The notes: generated by a model from the letters alone, not told the origin. A stretch of 38,075 bases of DNA from Acidobacteriota bacterium (GCA_003223215.1 QHYH01000132.1:1-38075); one strand, 5' to 3'. Shown: positions 25,603 through 34,152, counted from the stretch's first letter. Program-made: numbers and translations.

Positions 25603-26433
25603 ATGGGGGACATAAAACATTCGGTACCGAAGTGGATAACCGGAACGATTTGTCTCGTAATGATTTCACTGCTGGGCGCTGCCCCAGCATGGGCTCAGAC
25701 CGAGAAGCACACGGTGTTCACCGAATACGATTTCCATTGGCTGGGACAATTGAAGGCTGGGCAGACGCTGGAAGTAATCAATCGAAACGGGCAGATTGAG
25801 GCGAGCGCTGTTGCGGGCGACGAAGCGCGTGTCGAAGGCATTAGGAGAGGCAACGATGACGACCGCGATTTGTTTATCGAAGTCGTTGAGTATTCCGACG
25901 GCGTGACGATTTGTGCCGTGCACGCCAACGACAAGACGCCCGGGCGATGCCATCGCGGCGGTGTGTCCTCCGAGTCCAATAGCTGGCACGGGAATCGCGC
26001 GAAGATTAACTTCGACGTGCAAGTGCCGCCGGGCGTCCGCTTCAATGCCCTGACGACCAACGGAAACGTACTGGGCCGCAACCTGGCAAGCGTGGTGGAG
26101 GCGGCGACGACGAACGGCAACGTGGAAGTTTCCACAAGCCAGTGGGCCTCAGCCACAACAACCAACGGTGGAATCCGCCTGTCTATGGGCAGCGCGAAGT
26201 GGAACGGCGAGTTGCAGGTGAAAAGTACAAACGGCAGCGTGGATGTGACCCTCCCGGCGTCGGCGGAATTCAAACTAGATGCGGTCACCACGAATGGCGG
26301 GATTCACACGGATTTTCCGATTACCGTACAGGGGAGCTTCAGTTCGAAGGAACTTTCCGGGACCGTGGGCGGAGGCGGAAGGGAATTAAAAGTCGCAACA
26401 ACCAACGGCACGATTAAGCTGATGAAGAGCTGA
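25603..26433 (+). CDS. Secreted DUF4097-type beta-repeat protein
   Basis: The 276-residue product has a Sec signal peptide (hydrophobic core ICLVMISLLGAAPAWA, cleavage near AWA-QTE). The mature part contains repeated turns of the form TTNGxI/V: NRNGQIEA, TTNGNVLG, TTNGNVEV, TTNGGIRL, STNGSVDV, TTNGGIHT and TTNGTIKL, about 15-30 residues apart, as in the DUF4097 putative-adhesin family that folds as a beta-helix-like stack. Two Cys (CAVH and CHRGG) could form a disulfide. AGAAGGAGATAGACC precedes the ATG, a strong ribosome site. It is probably an envelope or surface protein; the function is not known. Confidence 0.8.
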   Translation: MGDIKHSVPKWITGTICLVMISLLGAAPAWAQTEKHTVFTEYDFHWLGQLKAGQTLEVINRNGQIEASAVAGDEARVEGIRRGNDDDRDLFIEVVEYSDGVTICAVHANDKTPGRCHRGGVSSESNSWHGNRAKINFDVQVPPGVRFNALTTNGNVLGRNLASVVEAATTNGNVEVSTSQWASATTTNGGIRLSMGSAKWNGELQVKSTNGSVDVTLPASAEFKLDAVTTNGGIHTDFPITVQGSFSSKELSGTVGGGGRELKVATTNGTIKLMKS

Positions 26434-27320
26434 AGAGAAAAGACGAGATAATCCACCAACTCACTGGCGAAGCTATCAAGTTGAAGCCCGGGCTTCATAA
26501 GAAAACTCGCGATTCCATTCTCGAGCTTCTAGCGTCGCTGCCCGTTTCCCGGACTCCTCCTCTTGACAACCAGGATGAGAAGCGTAGGGTCCTGTTGGTA
26601 GCCAAGGGATGAACGGGGATTTGCGGGATGCACATGCCGAGCTTAACGCCGCCAATGCGGCTGTTGGAAGTTGACACGCCGAATGGGCAGCACTTTTGCA
26701 CGATCTTCGACCTCGCCTCCCTCCCATGATTCGCCTATGCATTGACAACCTTGGTTTCACTCGGCAAGAATCCACACGCAAAGAATGGCTCGCAAGAAAT
26801 GCAATCCTTTGCCTCCCGAAATCCTCGCCGTGCCGCGAGGCTCGCCAAACCTCGAACCCTGCCGGAAATTCCGCCGCAGAAGGCATGTAGAGATTCTGGG
26901 TCGCTCGGGCCGGCACCGGGTTCGAGCAGCGGGAAGAGCCGCAGGGAGGTGACTTGGGAGCCGAAGGTCCAAGCTGCAAGCGCAAACTGCTCGTTTCGAC
27001 GAATCATCTTGGTTTTGCTCATGGCTTTTTGTGCGCTGTTCACCCGGCTCCTTAGCGCCTCGCGGCCTCAGAAAAACGGCGACTCTGCACTTGCAGGGAT
27101 TGCCCACACCATCATCTTTTGGGCCACGCCGGAAGATGCGCTGCGTCTGGGCGCGGCTTCGGCCGCAGCAAACTGCCTTGCCGGTTCTCCGGGCGCAACG
27201 CGGCTCGGGCACATTCGCCGCTTGCAGAACGAGATTCGTCTGGAAACAATCGAGACGGGTCCTGAGCATTTCCGGTATGACAGCTTTCTACGAAGCAGCT
27301 GGTCCGCGCAGGAGGGTGTT
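26434..27320. other. Mostly noncoding stretch with a sugar-kinase remnant
   Basis: This 887-base gap between the DUF4097-type gene and the TIM-barrel gene has an open frame that continues in frame into the TIM-barrel gene. Its first part (26742 to about 27060) resembles nothing known and is Arg/Ser/Pro-rich. Its last part is the PfkB remnant listed separately. Confidence 0.5.
27070..27252 (+). pseudogene. C-terminal remnant of a PfkB-family sugar kinase
   Basis: The translated stretch NGDSALAGIAHTIIFW, then TPEDALRLGAASAAANCLAGSPG, matches the C-terminal end of PfkB-type hexose kinases (1-phosphofructokinase / tagatose-6-P kinase branch). There the GDS block follows the catalytic GAGD-like anion hole and the helix APEDALRLGVAAGAAN is typical. 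The rest of the ~310-residue kinase, including the catalytic Asp motif in full, is absent. It lies in the same frame as the next gene but ends before it. It is a relic left by deletion. Confidence 0.55.
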
Positions 27321-28157
27321 ATGAAAAAATCGATCGGCGACAACATGATCCCGAGAGGTTGGAGTTTCGAGCAGGGGCTCGAGCTGGTAAAGAAGGCCGG
27401 CTACGACGGTATTGAGCTGTGGCTCGGGGAGGTCCCTTGGTTCCAGATGAACACCACCGACACGCAGGTAACGGAGCTGCGCCGCAAGGTGGAAAATGCC
27501 GGTCTGGTGGTCTCCAACGTTTCGACCGGCCTTCATTGGAAGACTCCGCTCTCGGCGCGCGATCCCAAGGTCCGAGCCGAGGCCATTCGCATCGTCGAGC
27601 GCGAGCTGGAGACGGCTCAGCTGCTCGGTTGCGACGCCATCCTTGTGGTGACTGGGCTGGTGACCCAAGAGGTTCCGTACAACGAGGTGTACCAGCGCTG
27701 TCTCGACGCCATGCAGCAACTTACTCCGGTTGCAGCCAAGGCGCGAGTCAAAATCGGTTGCGAGAACTGCAATTCGGAACAACGCTTCCTGCTGACGCCC
27801 AGGGAATTCTGGACATTCCTCAATGAGGTGGATAGTCCTTTCGTCGGCATCCATCTTGATGTTGGAAATATCCACGACACGGGCTTCGCCGAGCAATGGA
27901 TTGAGATGCATGGCCCGCGCATAACGCGCATTCATCTAAAGGACGTCATGAAAAAGCGTGGACGATGCTGCGACACCGTCTATACGAGTCTTTTCATCGG
28001 CGACAACGACTGGCCTGCCATCCGAGCAGCGCTGACGAAAGTGCGCTATGACGGGTGGTTGATCGCGGAGATGGAAGCGCGCTATCGTTACGCCCAGGAC
28101 CAGCAGTTTTACGACACCGCGGCTGATATGGACCGCCTGATTTCCGCCAAGTTATGA
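27321..28157 (+). CDS. Sugar-phosphate isomerase/epimerase-like TIM-barrel protein
   Basis: The 278-residue protein belongs to the xylose-isomerase-like TIM-barrel (AP endonuclease 2) superfamily. The metal-site residues expected of the family are visible at Glu148 (IGCENC), Asp180 (GIHLDVGN), His205 (TRIHLKD) and Glu250 (LIAEMEA). Related proteins include sugar epimerases/isomerases and lyases acting on 3-keto-glycosides. There is no signal peptide, so it acts in the cytoplasm. The start at 27321 has GGAGG about 6 bases upstream; the open frame continuing upstream is the kinase relic. Its stop overlaps the next ATG (ATGA). Confidence 0.9.
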   Translation: MKKSIGDNMIPRGWSFEQGLELVKKAGYDGIELWLGEVPWFQMNTTDTQVTELRRKVENAGLVVSNVSTGLHWKTPLSARDPKVRAEAIRIVERELETAQLLGCDAILVVTGLVTQEVPYNEVYQRCLDAMQQLTPVAAKARVKIGCENCNSEQRFLLTPREFWTFLNEVDSPFVGIHLDVGNIHDTGFAEQWIEMHGPRITRIHLKDVMKKRGRCCDTVYTSLFIGDNDWPAIRAALTKVRYDGWLIAEMEARYRYAQDQQFYDTAADMDRLISAKL

Positions 28158-28924
28158 ACCCAAAGGCTGCAGGGGCGTGGATGCACATCTCGCGCCGAAA
28201 TTTTCTGCATGGTATGACCGCATCGGCCGGCACGCTATGGTCATCCCGCGTTACCGGATTGGATAACCTTGCTGGTCGGCAGTTCGATTGCGTTGTTCTC
28301 GATCTGACGTCACATTGCGTTCTGGGCGAATCGTTGCAAGGCTACCAGGCGGCATTCGCCGATGAGCATCATTGTCTTGCGGCAGACAGACTCGACTCAC
28401 GATGGCGCTGCCGGATGGTAATTGCTCCAGGCGTTGGAATGATGGACCCCGCGATAGGGCGCATGCTGCTGGAGTTAGTCCAAGGAGGGACGCGCCTTGT
28501 GCTGGAATCCGGCGCGGGATTTCTAAGCCCGGCCGAGACTGCCGCGCACCAGCGGATGTTGTTTCGTTGCTTTGAGCTGGAGGTTGAGCCGCCTGTCGAT
28601 CTGTGGTCTGGAAAGCTTGCTGATGACGATCTTTTCGCCAGCCGCAGCAGCCCACATCGAAGAAAGACGATCGACGGCCGCCAAGCGATCCCCTATGTCC
28701 GCTACGTTTGGCCGCGCGAGATAATGGTCCGGGGCTTCACCCGGGTGATTCCTGTGTCCGCGAAACTCGGAGAAGTAATCGGCTGGGTCGGATCACTCGC
28801 AGTGGCGTCGAAGCGCCCAGTAGGCAGGGGAACGTTGATTTTCCTCGGCTCCCCGCTGGGTCCGGCGCTCCGGGCAAGCGATCCTGAGGCGCGATCCTGG
28901 CTCCAGTCGGTTGTCTCGGTCTGA
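28154..28924 (+). CDS. Tat-exported protein of unknown function, possibly amidotransferase-like fold
   Basis: The 256-residue product has a twin-arginine signal (HISRRNFLHGMTASAGTL) and is probably exported folded. The body has MVIAPGVGMMDPAIGRMLLELVQGGTRLVLESGAGF and GRGTLIFLGSPLGPAL, which recall the Rossmann-like glutamine-amidotransferase/ThuA fold, but no catalytic Cys-His pair can be placed. It overlaps the TIM-barrel gene by ATGA, implying coupled translation. An alternative start is the ATG at 28181. Function unknown; context suggests a part in the same sugar pathway. Confidence 0.6.
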   Translation: MNPKAAGAWMHISRRNFLHGMTASAGTLWSSRVTGLDNLAGRQFDCVVLDLTSHCVLGESLQGYQAAFADEHHCLAADRLDSRWRCRMVIAPGVGMMDPAIGRMLLELVQGGTRLVLESGAGFLSPAETAAHQRMLFRCFELEVEPPVDLWSGKLADDDLFASRSSPHRRKTIDGRQAIPYVRYVWPREIMVRGFTRVIPVSAKLGEVIGWVGSLAVASKRPVGRGTLIFLGSPLGPALRASDPEARSWLQSVVSV

Positions 28925-29236
28925 GCGTCGGCATCCAGCCGCTGCGGCGCAGCCAGCGTTTGATGACAACCTAGCGGATGAGAATCACAACAGCGTCTAC
29001 AGAGACTACCACTACCAGCGCCTCAACATGGGCAGCGCTCCCGGGTTGCGCTCGATCCACCCCCGGGTAGGCCTTTCCCTACGAGACCCAGGCGAAGCGC
29101 CGGACAGGGTGCGCCCGATGTCCCTAGATCGGTCGCATTTTTTTGATTTTGGGACACCCCTGGCGTTTGCTATAGTCGGCGTCTTGCAAGGTGCAATCCT
29201 GAGATCTATGTTTCATGGATTGCGGGGAGTTTTTCT
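28925..29236. other. Intergenic region with a promoter
   Basis: These 312 bases separate the Tat-exported gene from the GMC gene. They contain a CCCGGG-based inverted repeat (29039-29067), a T-run near 29138-29144 and the promoter called at 29149-29176. I see no gene in it. Confidence 0.5.
29149..29176 (+). promoter_or_regulatory. Sigma70-type promoter for the GMC/subunit-3 genes
   Basis: TTGGGA (29149-29154) as -35 and TATAGT (29171-29176) as -10 are separated by 16 bases. TGC directly before TATAGT makes an extended -10. Transcription would begin about 29183, leaving a leader of roughly 54 bases to the GTG at 29237. This suggests the GMC block has its own promoter, separate from the TIM-barrel gene. 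Confidence 0.5.
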
Positions 29237-30994
29237 GTGACGGAACCAGAGGCGAATCTCAGCAAAACTTACGATGCGGTAATTGTCGGCTCGGGCGCGG
29301 CCGGCGGCATGGCCGCACACGTCCTCACCTCTCACGGCCTGCAGGTGCTGTTGCTGGAGGCCGGGAAAAAGCTGCCCATCGAACAGGAATTGCGCTCGAT
29401 GGAGTGGCCTTACGACAATGCTCACCGCGGAGACCTCCCGCCGGAGTCGCATGCGCTGACCTTCAACGAATACACCATTCGCAATCCGCCCTACGGCGCA
29501 GGCTTTGAGAAGGCCCGGCACCTTCGCAGCTACGTCGGGAACAGCGATTACGTCAAAAATATTGTTGTTGACGAGCGCGAGAATCCGTTCACGGGCACGA
29601 ACTACGCGTGGGTGCGCGCGCGATGTCTGGGCGGAAAAACAAATATCTGGGGAAGGCTGGCGCTGCGCCTCTCCGACTACGACTTCAAGGCCAAGAGTCG
29701 CGACGGTTTCGGCGAAGATTGGCCTATCAGCTATAGCGACATCGCCCCTTACTACGACAAGGTGGATTTGTATCTCGGCATCATGGGCGTGAAGGAGAAC
29801 TTGCCGCATCTTCCCGACGGCATATTTCAGCGTCCGCAGAAATTGAATTGTGCCGAAGTCACGCTGAAACAAAGTCTGCAAAAAATGGGCCGCGTGTTGA
29901 CACAGTACCGCGCCGGCGTCACCAGCGAAGGACTGAAGCACAACAAATATCGCAGCCGGTGCTACGGGCGCGGCTCCTGTGAACGCAAAGGCGGATGCGA
30001 CATTCATGCCGCGTTTGACTCGCCGACCGGCCTGATCTATCCCGCGATGGACACGGCGAATCTGAGCTTGCGCACCAACGCAGTGGTGCGCGAAGTTACG
30101 GTAGATCCGCAGACAGGCAAAGCCAGCGGCGTGCATTTCATCGATGCGCAGACGATGAAGGACTACACCGTTCGCGCAAAGGTCGTAGTGCTAGCGGCGT
30201 CCACGCTCGAATCCGCCAGGTTGCTGTTGCTGTCGAAGTCGCGGTCGCATGCGAATGGGCTGGCGAACTCGAGCGGCCACGTCGGCCACAATTTCTGCGA
30301 GCATATTATGGGACCGGGGGTGACCGGCCGTGCGAAAGACTTGGTCGGCAAGCCGTCGACTCTGGACGATGGGCGTCCCGGTGGATTCTACTTGACCAGA
30401 TTTCGCAATCTTTCAGAGAAACACCCCAAATTCATCCGCGGTTATGGCTTTGAAGGCGGCAGCGGGTGCCGCATGTTTCCGAGTGGGACCGACGTGCACG
30501 GCTTCGGCGCGTCCTTCAAAGAAGAAGTTCGCAAGAACCAGGGCGCGTACATTGGCATGGGTGCCTTCGGTGAGGTTCTGGCGCGCTACGAAAACTACGT
30601 TGATTTGGATCCTGTAGTGAAAGACAAGTGGGGCATTCCCGCCTTGCGTTTTCACTATAAGTTCGGAGACAACGAGCACCGCATGGCCGAGGACATGAAA
30701 GAGACGGCGCAGGAGATGTTCGAGGCCGCGGGATTCGAGATTGTGCACGTCAGAAGCCGGGTGCTCACTGAAGGCTGGTCGATTCATGAGCTAGGCACCG
30801 CGCGCATGGGCGACGATCCCAAAACCTCGGTTCTGAATCAGTTTCAGCAGTCGCACGATGTACAGAATTTGTTCGTCGTCGATGGCAGCGGCTTCGTCAG
30901 CGCCAGTTGCCAAAATCCCACCTGGACCATCATGGCGTTGTGCTGGCGCTCCTGTGACTACCTGGCGGACGAATTTCGAAAAGGAAATTTGTAG
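29237..30994 (+). CDS. GMC-family oxidoreductase large subunit (second locus)
   Basis: The 585-residue flavoprotein has VIVGSGAAGGMAAHVL with LLLEAG (FAD domain), RCLGGKTNIWGRLALRL, and the active-site end HELGTARMG with CQNPTWT. C242, C248 and C254 form C-x5-C-x5-C in the place where the first GMC gene has CxxCxxCxxxC, so any cluster would be of a different type. GGGGAG lies 7 bases before the GTG start. No signal peptide is present, so export with the Tat-bearing subunit encoded just downstream is likely. Probable role: oxidation of a sugar or glycoside in the periplasm; the substrate is unknown. Confidence 0.9.
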   Translation: MTEPEANLSKTYDAVIVGSGAAGGMAAHVLTSHGLQVLLLEAGKKLPIEQELRSMEWPYDNAHRGDLPPESHALTFNEYTIRNPPYGAGFEKARHLRSYVGNSDYVKNIVVDERENPFTGTNYAWVRARCLGGKTNIWGRLALRLSDYDFKAKSRDGFGEDWPISYSDIAPYYDKVDLYLGIMGVKENLPHLPDGIFQRPQKLNCAEVTLKQSLQKMGRVLTQYRAGVTSEGLKHNKYRSRCYGRGSCERKGGCDIHAAFDSPTGLIYPAMDTANLSLRTNAVVREVTVDPQTGKASGVHFIDAQTMKDYTVRAKVVVLAASTLESARLLLLSKSRSHANGLANSSGHVGHNFCEHIMGPGVTGRAKDLVGKPSTLDDGRPGGFYLTRFRNLSEKHPKFIRGYGFEGGSGCRMFPSGTDVHGFGASFKEEVRKNQGAYIGMGAFGEVLARYENYVDLDPVVKDKWGIPALRFHYKFGDNEHRMAEDMKETAQEMFEAAGFEIVHVRSRVLTEGWSIHELGTARMGDDPKTSVLNQFQQSHDVQNLFVVDGSGFVSASCQNPTWTIMALCWRSCDYLADEFRKGNL

Positions 30995-31001
30995 GTGGAA
31001 C

Positions 31002-31616
31002 ATGTCTAGCAATGATCCGGTTGATCTGCGGCAAGATCGTCGGGAATGGTTGAAGAGTTCGGCCGCGGCACTCGGCGCATCGCTGCTGCCTTTGCCTGCC
31101 CTGAGCGGAGAGCAGCCGCAAACCGCGACGCCGCCGAGTAAGCCGGCGGCAAGCTCCGCGCCAAACAAACCCGCGGGGCGTTTCTTTACTCCCGCCCAGC
31201 ATGCGCTGGTCGAGGAGTTGTCAGAGACGATCATCCCCGCGGACAGCCATTCCGGCGGCGCAAAAGCAGCAAAAGTTGCCGATTATATCGAGCAGTTTCT
31301 CAGCGAAACCGATGACGACAATCAGAAGGCGCTGTGGCGTGAAGGCCTGCGACTGGTCGATTTAATGAGCCGCCATTACCACCAAAAATCCTTTGTTGAC
31401 TCGGGCCCAGAGGAAAGGATCGCACTTCTTCAGGTGCTTTCCGATAACGATCACATGACCGACCTTCCCGAAGTGCGCTTCTTTATTGAATTGAAACGGC
31501 TTACGGTGCGCGGCTATTACACGTCCAAAATCGGCATCCACGCTGAGCTCGACTACAAAGGCAATCGGATTCTCCAGGAGTATGTCGGCTGCGACGACCA
31601 AGGCACTTCGTCGTAA
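31002..31616 (+). CDS. Gluconate 2-dehydrogenase subunit 3 family protein (second locus)
   Basis: The 204-residue small subunit begins with a twin-arginine signal (RQDRREWLKSSAAALGASLL) and continues with HALVEELSETIIPADSHSGG and VADYIEQFL, the gluconate-2-dehydrogenase subunit 3 pattern. The start at 31002 is chosen because AGGTGG lies just upstream and it begins the signal; the frame is open further back inside the GMC gene. It begins 8 bases after the GMC stop, so the two form one unit, here with large subunit first, the reverse of the 5086-7400 locus. Such subunits escort GMC partners through Tat. Confidence 0.88.
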   Translation: MSSNDPVDLRQDRREWLKSSAAALGASLLPLPALSGEQPQTATPPSKPAASSAPNKPAGRFFTPAQHALVEELSETIIPADSHSGGAKAAKVADYIEQFLSETDDDNQKALWREGLRLVDLMSRHYHQKSFVDSGPEERIALLQVLSDNDHMTDLPEVRFFIELKRLTVRGYYTSKIGIHAELDYKGNRILQEYVGCDDQGTSS

Positions 31617-31706
31617 CCTGGGAGCGCGGCGGTCTTGCATCCCAAGCGAAGTCGCAGGGCCGCCTGCTTGGCAGTGCTCAATCGGATTTTTGAGGCAGAG
31701 ACGGAA

Positions 31707-32828
31707 ATGGCGGACGGCAAAGTAAAGGTCGGCATCATCGGCTCGCAATTCCAGGCGGACATTCACGCCGCGTCCTTGCAAATCATGCCGCATGAGGCGG
31801 AAGTGCTTGCCATCGCCTCTCCGACTGCCGGCAATGCTGCGGCGTTGGCAAAAAGGTTCGGCATTCCGCGAGTCTTCACCGATTACCGCGAGATGCTGAA
31901 AGAGCGCGACCTTGAGATGATCACCATCGCCGCGCCCAACAGCCTGCATGCACAGATGACCAAGGACATCGCTGCCGCCGGCAAGCACATCGTCTGCGAA
32001 AAGCCCCTGGCCATGACCATTGCCGAAGGCGAAGAAATGATCGCGGCAGCGAAACGCCACGGCGTTCTCCTGATGTACGGCGAGGAACTTTTCTTTACCC
32101 CGAAATATCTAAAAGCCAAGGAAATGGCGGATTCCGGCGCATTTGGCAAGGTCTATCTGGTCAAACAAAGCGAAAAGCATTTCGGGCCGCACAGCGCGTG
32201 GTTTTGGGACGTGAATCGCTCCGGCGGTGGCGCACTGATGGACTTGGGCTGCCACGGTATCGCGTTTTGCTATTGGCTCCTCGGCCGCTCGCCAATCAAG
32301 TCGGTCTACTGCCAGATGGGCACCTACGTTCACGGCGACAAGACCAAAGCCGAAGACGATTCTTTGTGCATCCTGGAGTTCGCCAATGGCGCCGTAGGAC
32401 TGGTTGAAAACAGCTGGGCGCGCCGCGGCGGCATGGACGATCGCATTGAAGTTTTCGGCGAGGATGGGTGCACTTACGCCAATTTGCACATGGGCAACGC
32501 CCTGCCGACGTACAGCGAAAACGGTTACGGATACGCCGTCGAAAAGGCGCCTAGTACGAAAGGTTGGACGTATCCCGTCTTCGAGGAACTCTGGAATTAC
32601 GGCACGCCGCAAGAGCTGACCCACTTCGCGCGCAGCGTTCGTGGGAAAGAGACGCCGCAAGCTACGGGCGAAGATGGCTTGGTCGTGCTGCGCGCGATTT
32701 ATGCGGGTTATGCCTCCGCGGGCGAGGGCCGCAAAATCGCGCTCCCTTACCTGCCGCCTCCTGGCGTCAAAAAGCCCATCGATCTGTGGCTGGACGGCGC
32801 GTCCCGACAGCAACGCGCGCCGCATTGA
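31707..32828 (+). CDS. Gfo/Idh/MocA-family oxidoreductase
   Basis: The 373-residue cytoplasmic dehydrogenase binds NAD(P) through VGIIGSQFQADIHA and has the catalytic-Lys motif CEKPLAM and the GGGALMDLGCHGIAF block with Asp and His. The dinucleotide loop lacks the third Gly of the classic GxGxxG. Family members oxidise or reduce sugars, including steps that reduce 3-keto-sugars. The start at 31707 begins the conserved domain; upstream frame residues are unlike the family. It follows the GMC pair and precedes an MFS permease, suggesting one sugar-processing operon. Confidence 0.88.
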   Translation: MADGKVKVGIIGSQFQADIHAASLQIMPHEAEVLAIASPTAGNAAALAKRFGIPRVFTDYREMLKERDLEMITIAAPNSLHAQMTKDIAAAGKHIVCEKPLAMTIAEGEEMIAAAKRHGVLLMYGEELFFTPKYLKAKEMADSGAFGKVYLVKQSEKHFGPHSAWFWDVNRSGGGALMDLGCHGIAFCYWLLGRSPIKSVYCQMGTYVHGDKTKAEDDSLCILEFANGAVGLVENSWARRGGMDDRIEVFGEDGCTYANLHMGNALPTYSENGYGYAVEKAPSTKGWTYPVFEELWNYGTPQELTHFARSVRGKETPQATGEDGLVVLRAIYAGYASAGEGRKIALPYLPPPGVKKPIDLWLDGASRQQRAPH

Positions 32829-32907
32829 GGACCGTCATTCTTGTGTGTCCCCTTTCCTTTAACTATGGCACTCTTGCATCGGCCGACGGCTGTCACGAGG
32901 TGATTCC

Positions 32908-34152
32908 GTGCCTTTCTCGATGAGAATGCGTCTCTCCCTGATGATGTTTCTGGAGTATTTCATTTGGGGCGCGTGGTACGTCACCCTGGGGACTTGGCTA
33001 GGACAACAATTGCATTTTTCGGGCGAGCAGATCGGCGTCGCCGCCGGGACGACCGCCTTGGGCGCCGCGATTTCACCGTTCCTCGTCGGACTCATGGCGG
33101 ACGAGCTGTTCGCCAATCAGCGGCTGCTGGCCGCGCTGCACGGTATCGGCGGCGTGCTCCTGTGGTTTGCCTCCACACAAAAAGCTTTCGGTCCGATGTA
33201 TGCGGTCTTGCTCATCTATTCGCTTTGCTACATGCCCACGATGGCGCTGACCAATGCGCTCGCCTTTCGCCAGATGAAAGACCCCAAGCAGGATTTTGGA
33301 TCGATTCGCGTCCTGGGGACCGCCGGGTGGATCGTTGCCGGCCTGCTTATCGGTTTTCTTCGCGTCGAACCGACAGCCATTCCCATTCGTATCGCAGGTG
33401 CGGCCTCTCTATTGATGGCCATTTACAGCCTGACACTGCCCCACACGCCGCCTTTGCGCTCTGCCCACGGATTCAAACTGAGCAATATCTTTCCGCCGGA
33501 GGCCTTTACGCTTTTTAAGGATCGCAACTTCTCGATCTTTGTCCTGGCCTCATTCCTTATCTGCATTCCTCTGCAGTTCTACTACACGTTTACCAATCCA
33601 TTCCTGAATGAAATCGGCATGCAAAATGCCGCCGGCAAAATGACCATGGGCCAAATGTCCGAGTTGCTCTTCATGGTAACGTTGCCATGGTTCTTCCGCC
33701 GGGTCGGCGTGAAGTACACCCTCATGCTGGGCATGTTCGCCTGGGTTGTGCGCTACATTTGCTTTGGCACAGGGAACACCGGCAGCTTGCTGCCGCTGCT
33801 CTATCTGGGAATCGTCCTTCACGGCATCTGCTATGACTTTTTCTTCGTGACCGGACAGGTGTATGTGGACCAAAAAGCGCCTCCGGCACTCCGCGCTGTG
33901 GCGCAGGGGTTGATCTACTTCATTACCTATGGCATCGGGATGTTCGTCGGGTCCTGGATCTGTGGCGGCATTGTAGATAGGTACGCGAAATCCCTGGTGT
34001 CAGGCGGAGTGGTCCATGACTGGCGCTCCATCTGGATGGTGCCGGCCATCGCGTCGGCGGTAGTCTTACTATTCTTCTGGGTCGGATTCCGGCGTGAAGA
34101 ACGTCCGCCCCAGCAGCCCACGCCTGTCGCCGAAGCTACGGTGAGTCGCTAA
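32908..34152 (+). CDS. MFS permease of the nucleoside:H+ symporter (NHS) type
   Basis: The 414-residue membrane protein has about 12 hydrophobic segments; the first reads LSLMMFLEYFIWGAWYVTLG, a signature of the NupG/XapB-like NHS branch. This branch is often found beside Gfo/Idh/MocA and TIM-barrel genes and may carry sugars or derivatives. GAGGTG lies 6 bases before the GTG at 32908; the ATG at 32920 is a shorter alternative. Likely role: import of the oxidised sugar produced outside. It ends the plus-strand operon. Confidence 0.85.
   Translation: MPFSMRMRLSLMMFLEYFIWGAWYVTLGTWLGQQLHFSGEQIGVAAGTTALGAAISPFLVGLMADELFANQRLLAALHGIGGVLLWFASTQKAFGPMYAVLLIYSLCYMPTMALTNALAFRQMKDPKQDFGSIRVLGTAGWIVAGLLIGFLRVEPTAIPIRIAGAASLLMAIYSLTLPHTPPLRSAHGFKLSNIFPPEAFTLFKDRNFSIFVLASFLICIPLQFYYTFTNPFLNEIGMQNAAGKMTMGQMSELLFMVTLPWFFRRVGVKYTLMLGMFAWVVRYICFGTGNTGSLLPLLYLGIVLHGICYDFFFVTGQVYVDQKAPPALRAVAQGLIYFITYGIGMFVGSWICGGIVDRYAKSLVSGGVVHDWRSIWMVPAIASAVVLLFFWVGFRREERPPQQPTPVAEATVSR

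Noticed and set aside
24983-25620. Minus-strand open frames in the intergenic region upstream of the DUF4097-type gene
   Set aside because: No start-site support or family resemblance; the region contains a repeat and likely promoters.
26476-26985. 169-codon minus-strand open frame
   Set aside because: Low-complexity Arg/Ser/Ala-rich product with no domain; overlaps the degenerate stretch.
26742-27320. Long N-terminal extension of the TIM-barrel protein
   Set aside because: It contains a kinase relic and non-family sequence, and a strong ribosome site supports the start at 27321.
29213-30136. 307-codon minus-strand open frame inside the second GMC gene
   Set aside because: It is antisense to a clear GMC protein and is a by-product of GC-rich codon use.
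31362-32825. Long minus-strand open frames across the small subunit and Gfo/Idh genes
   Set aside because: They are antisense to genes with strong family motifs and show no protein features.
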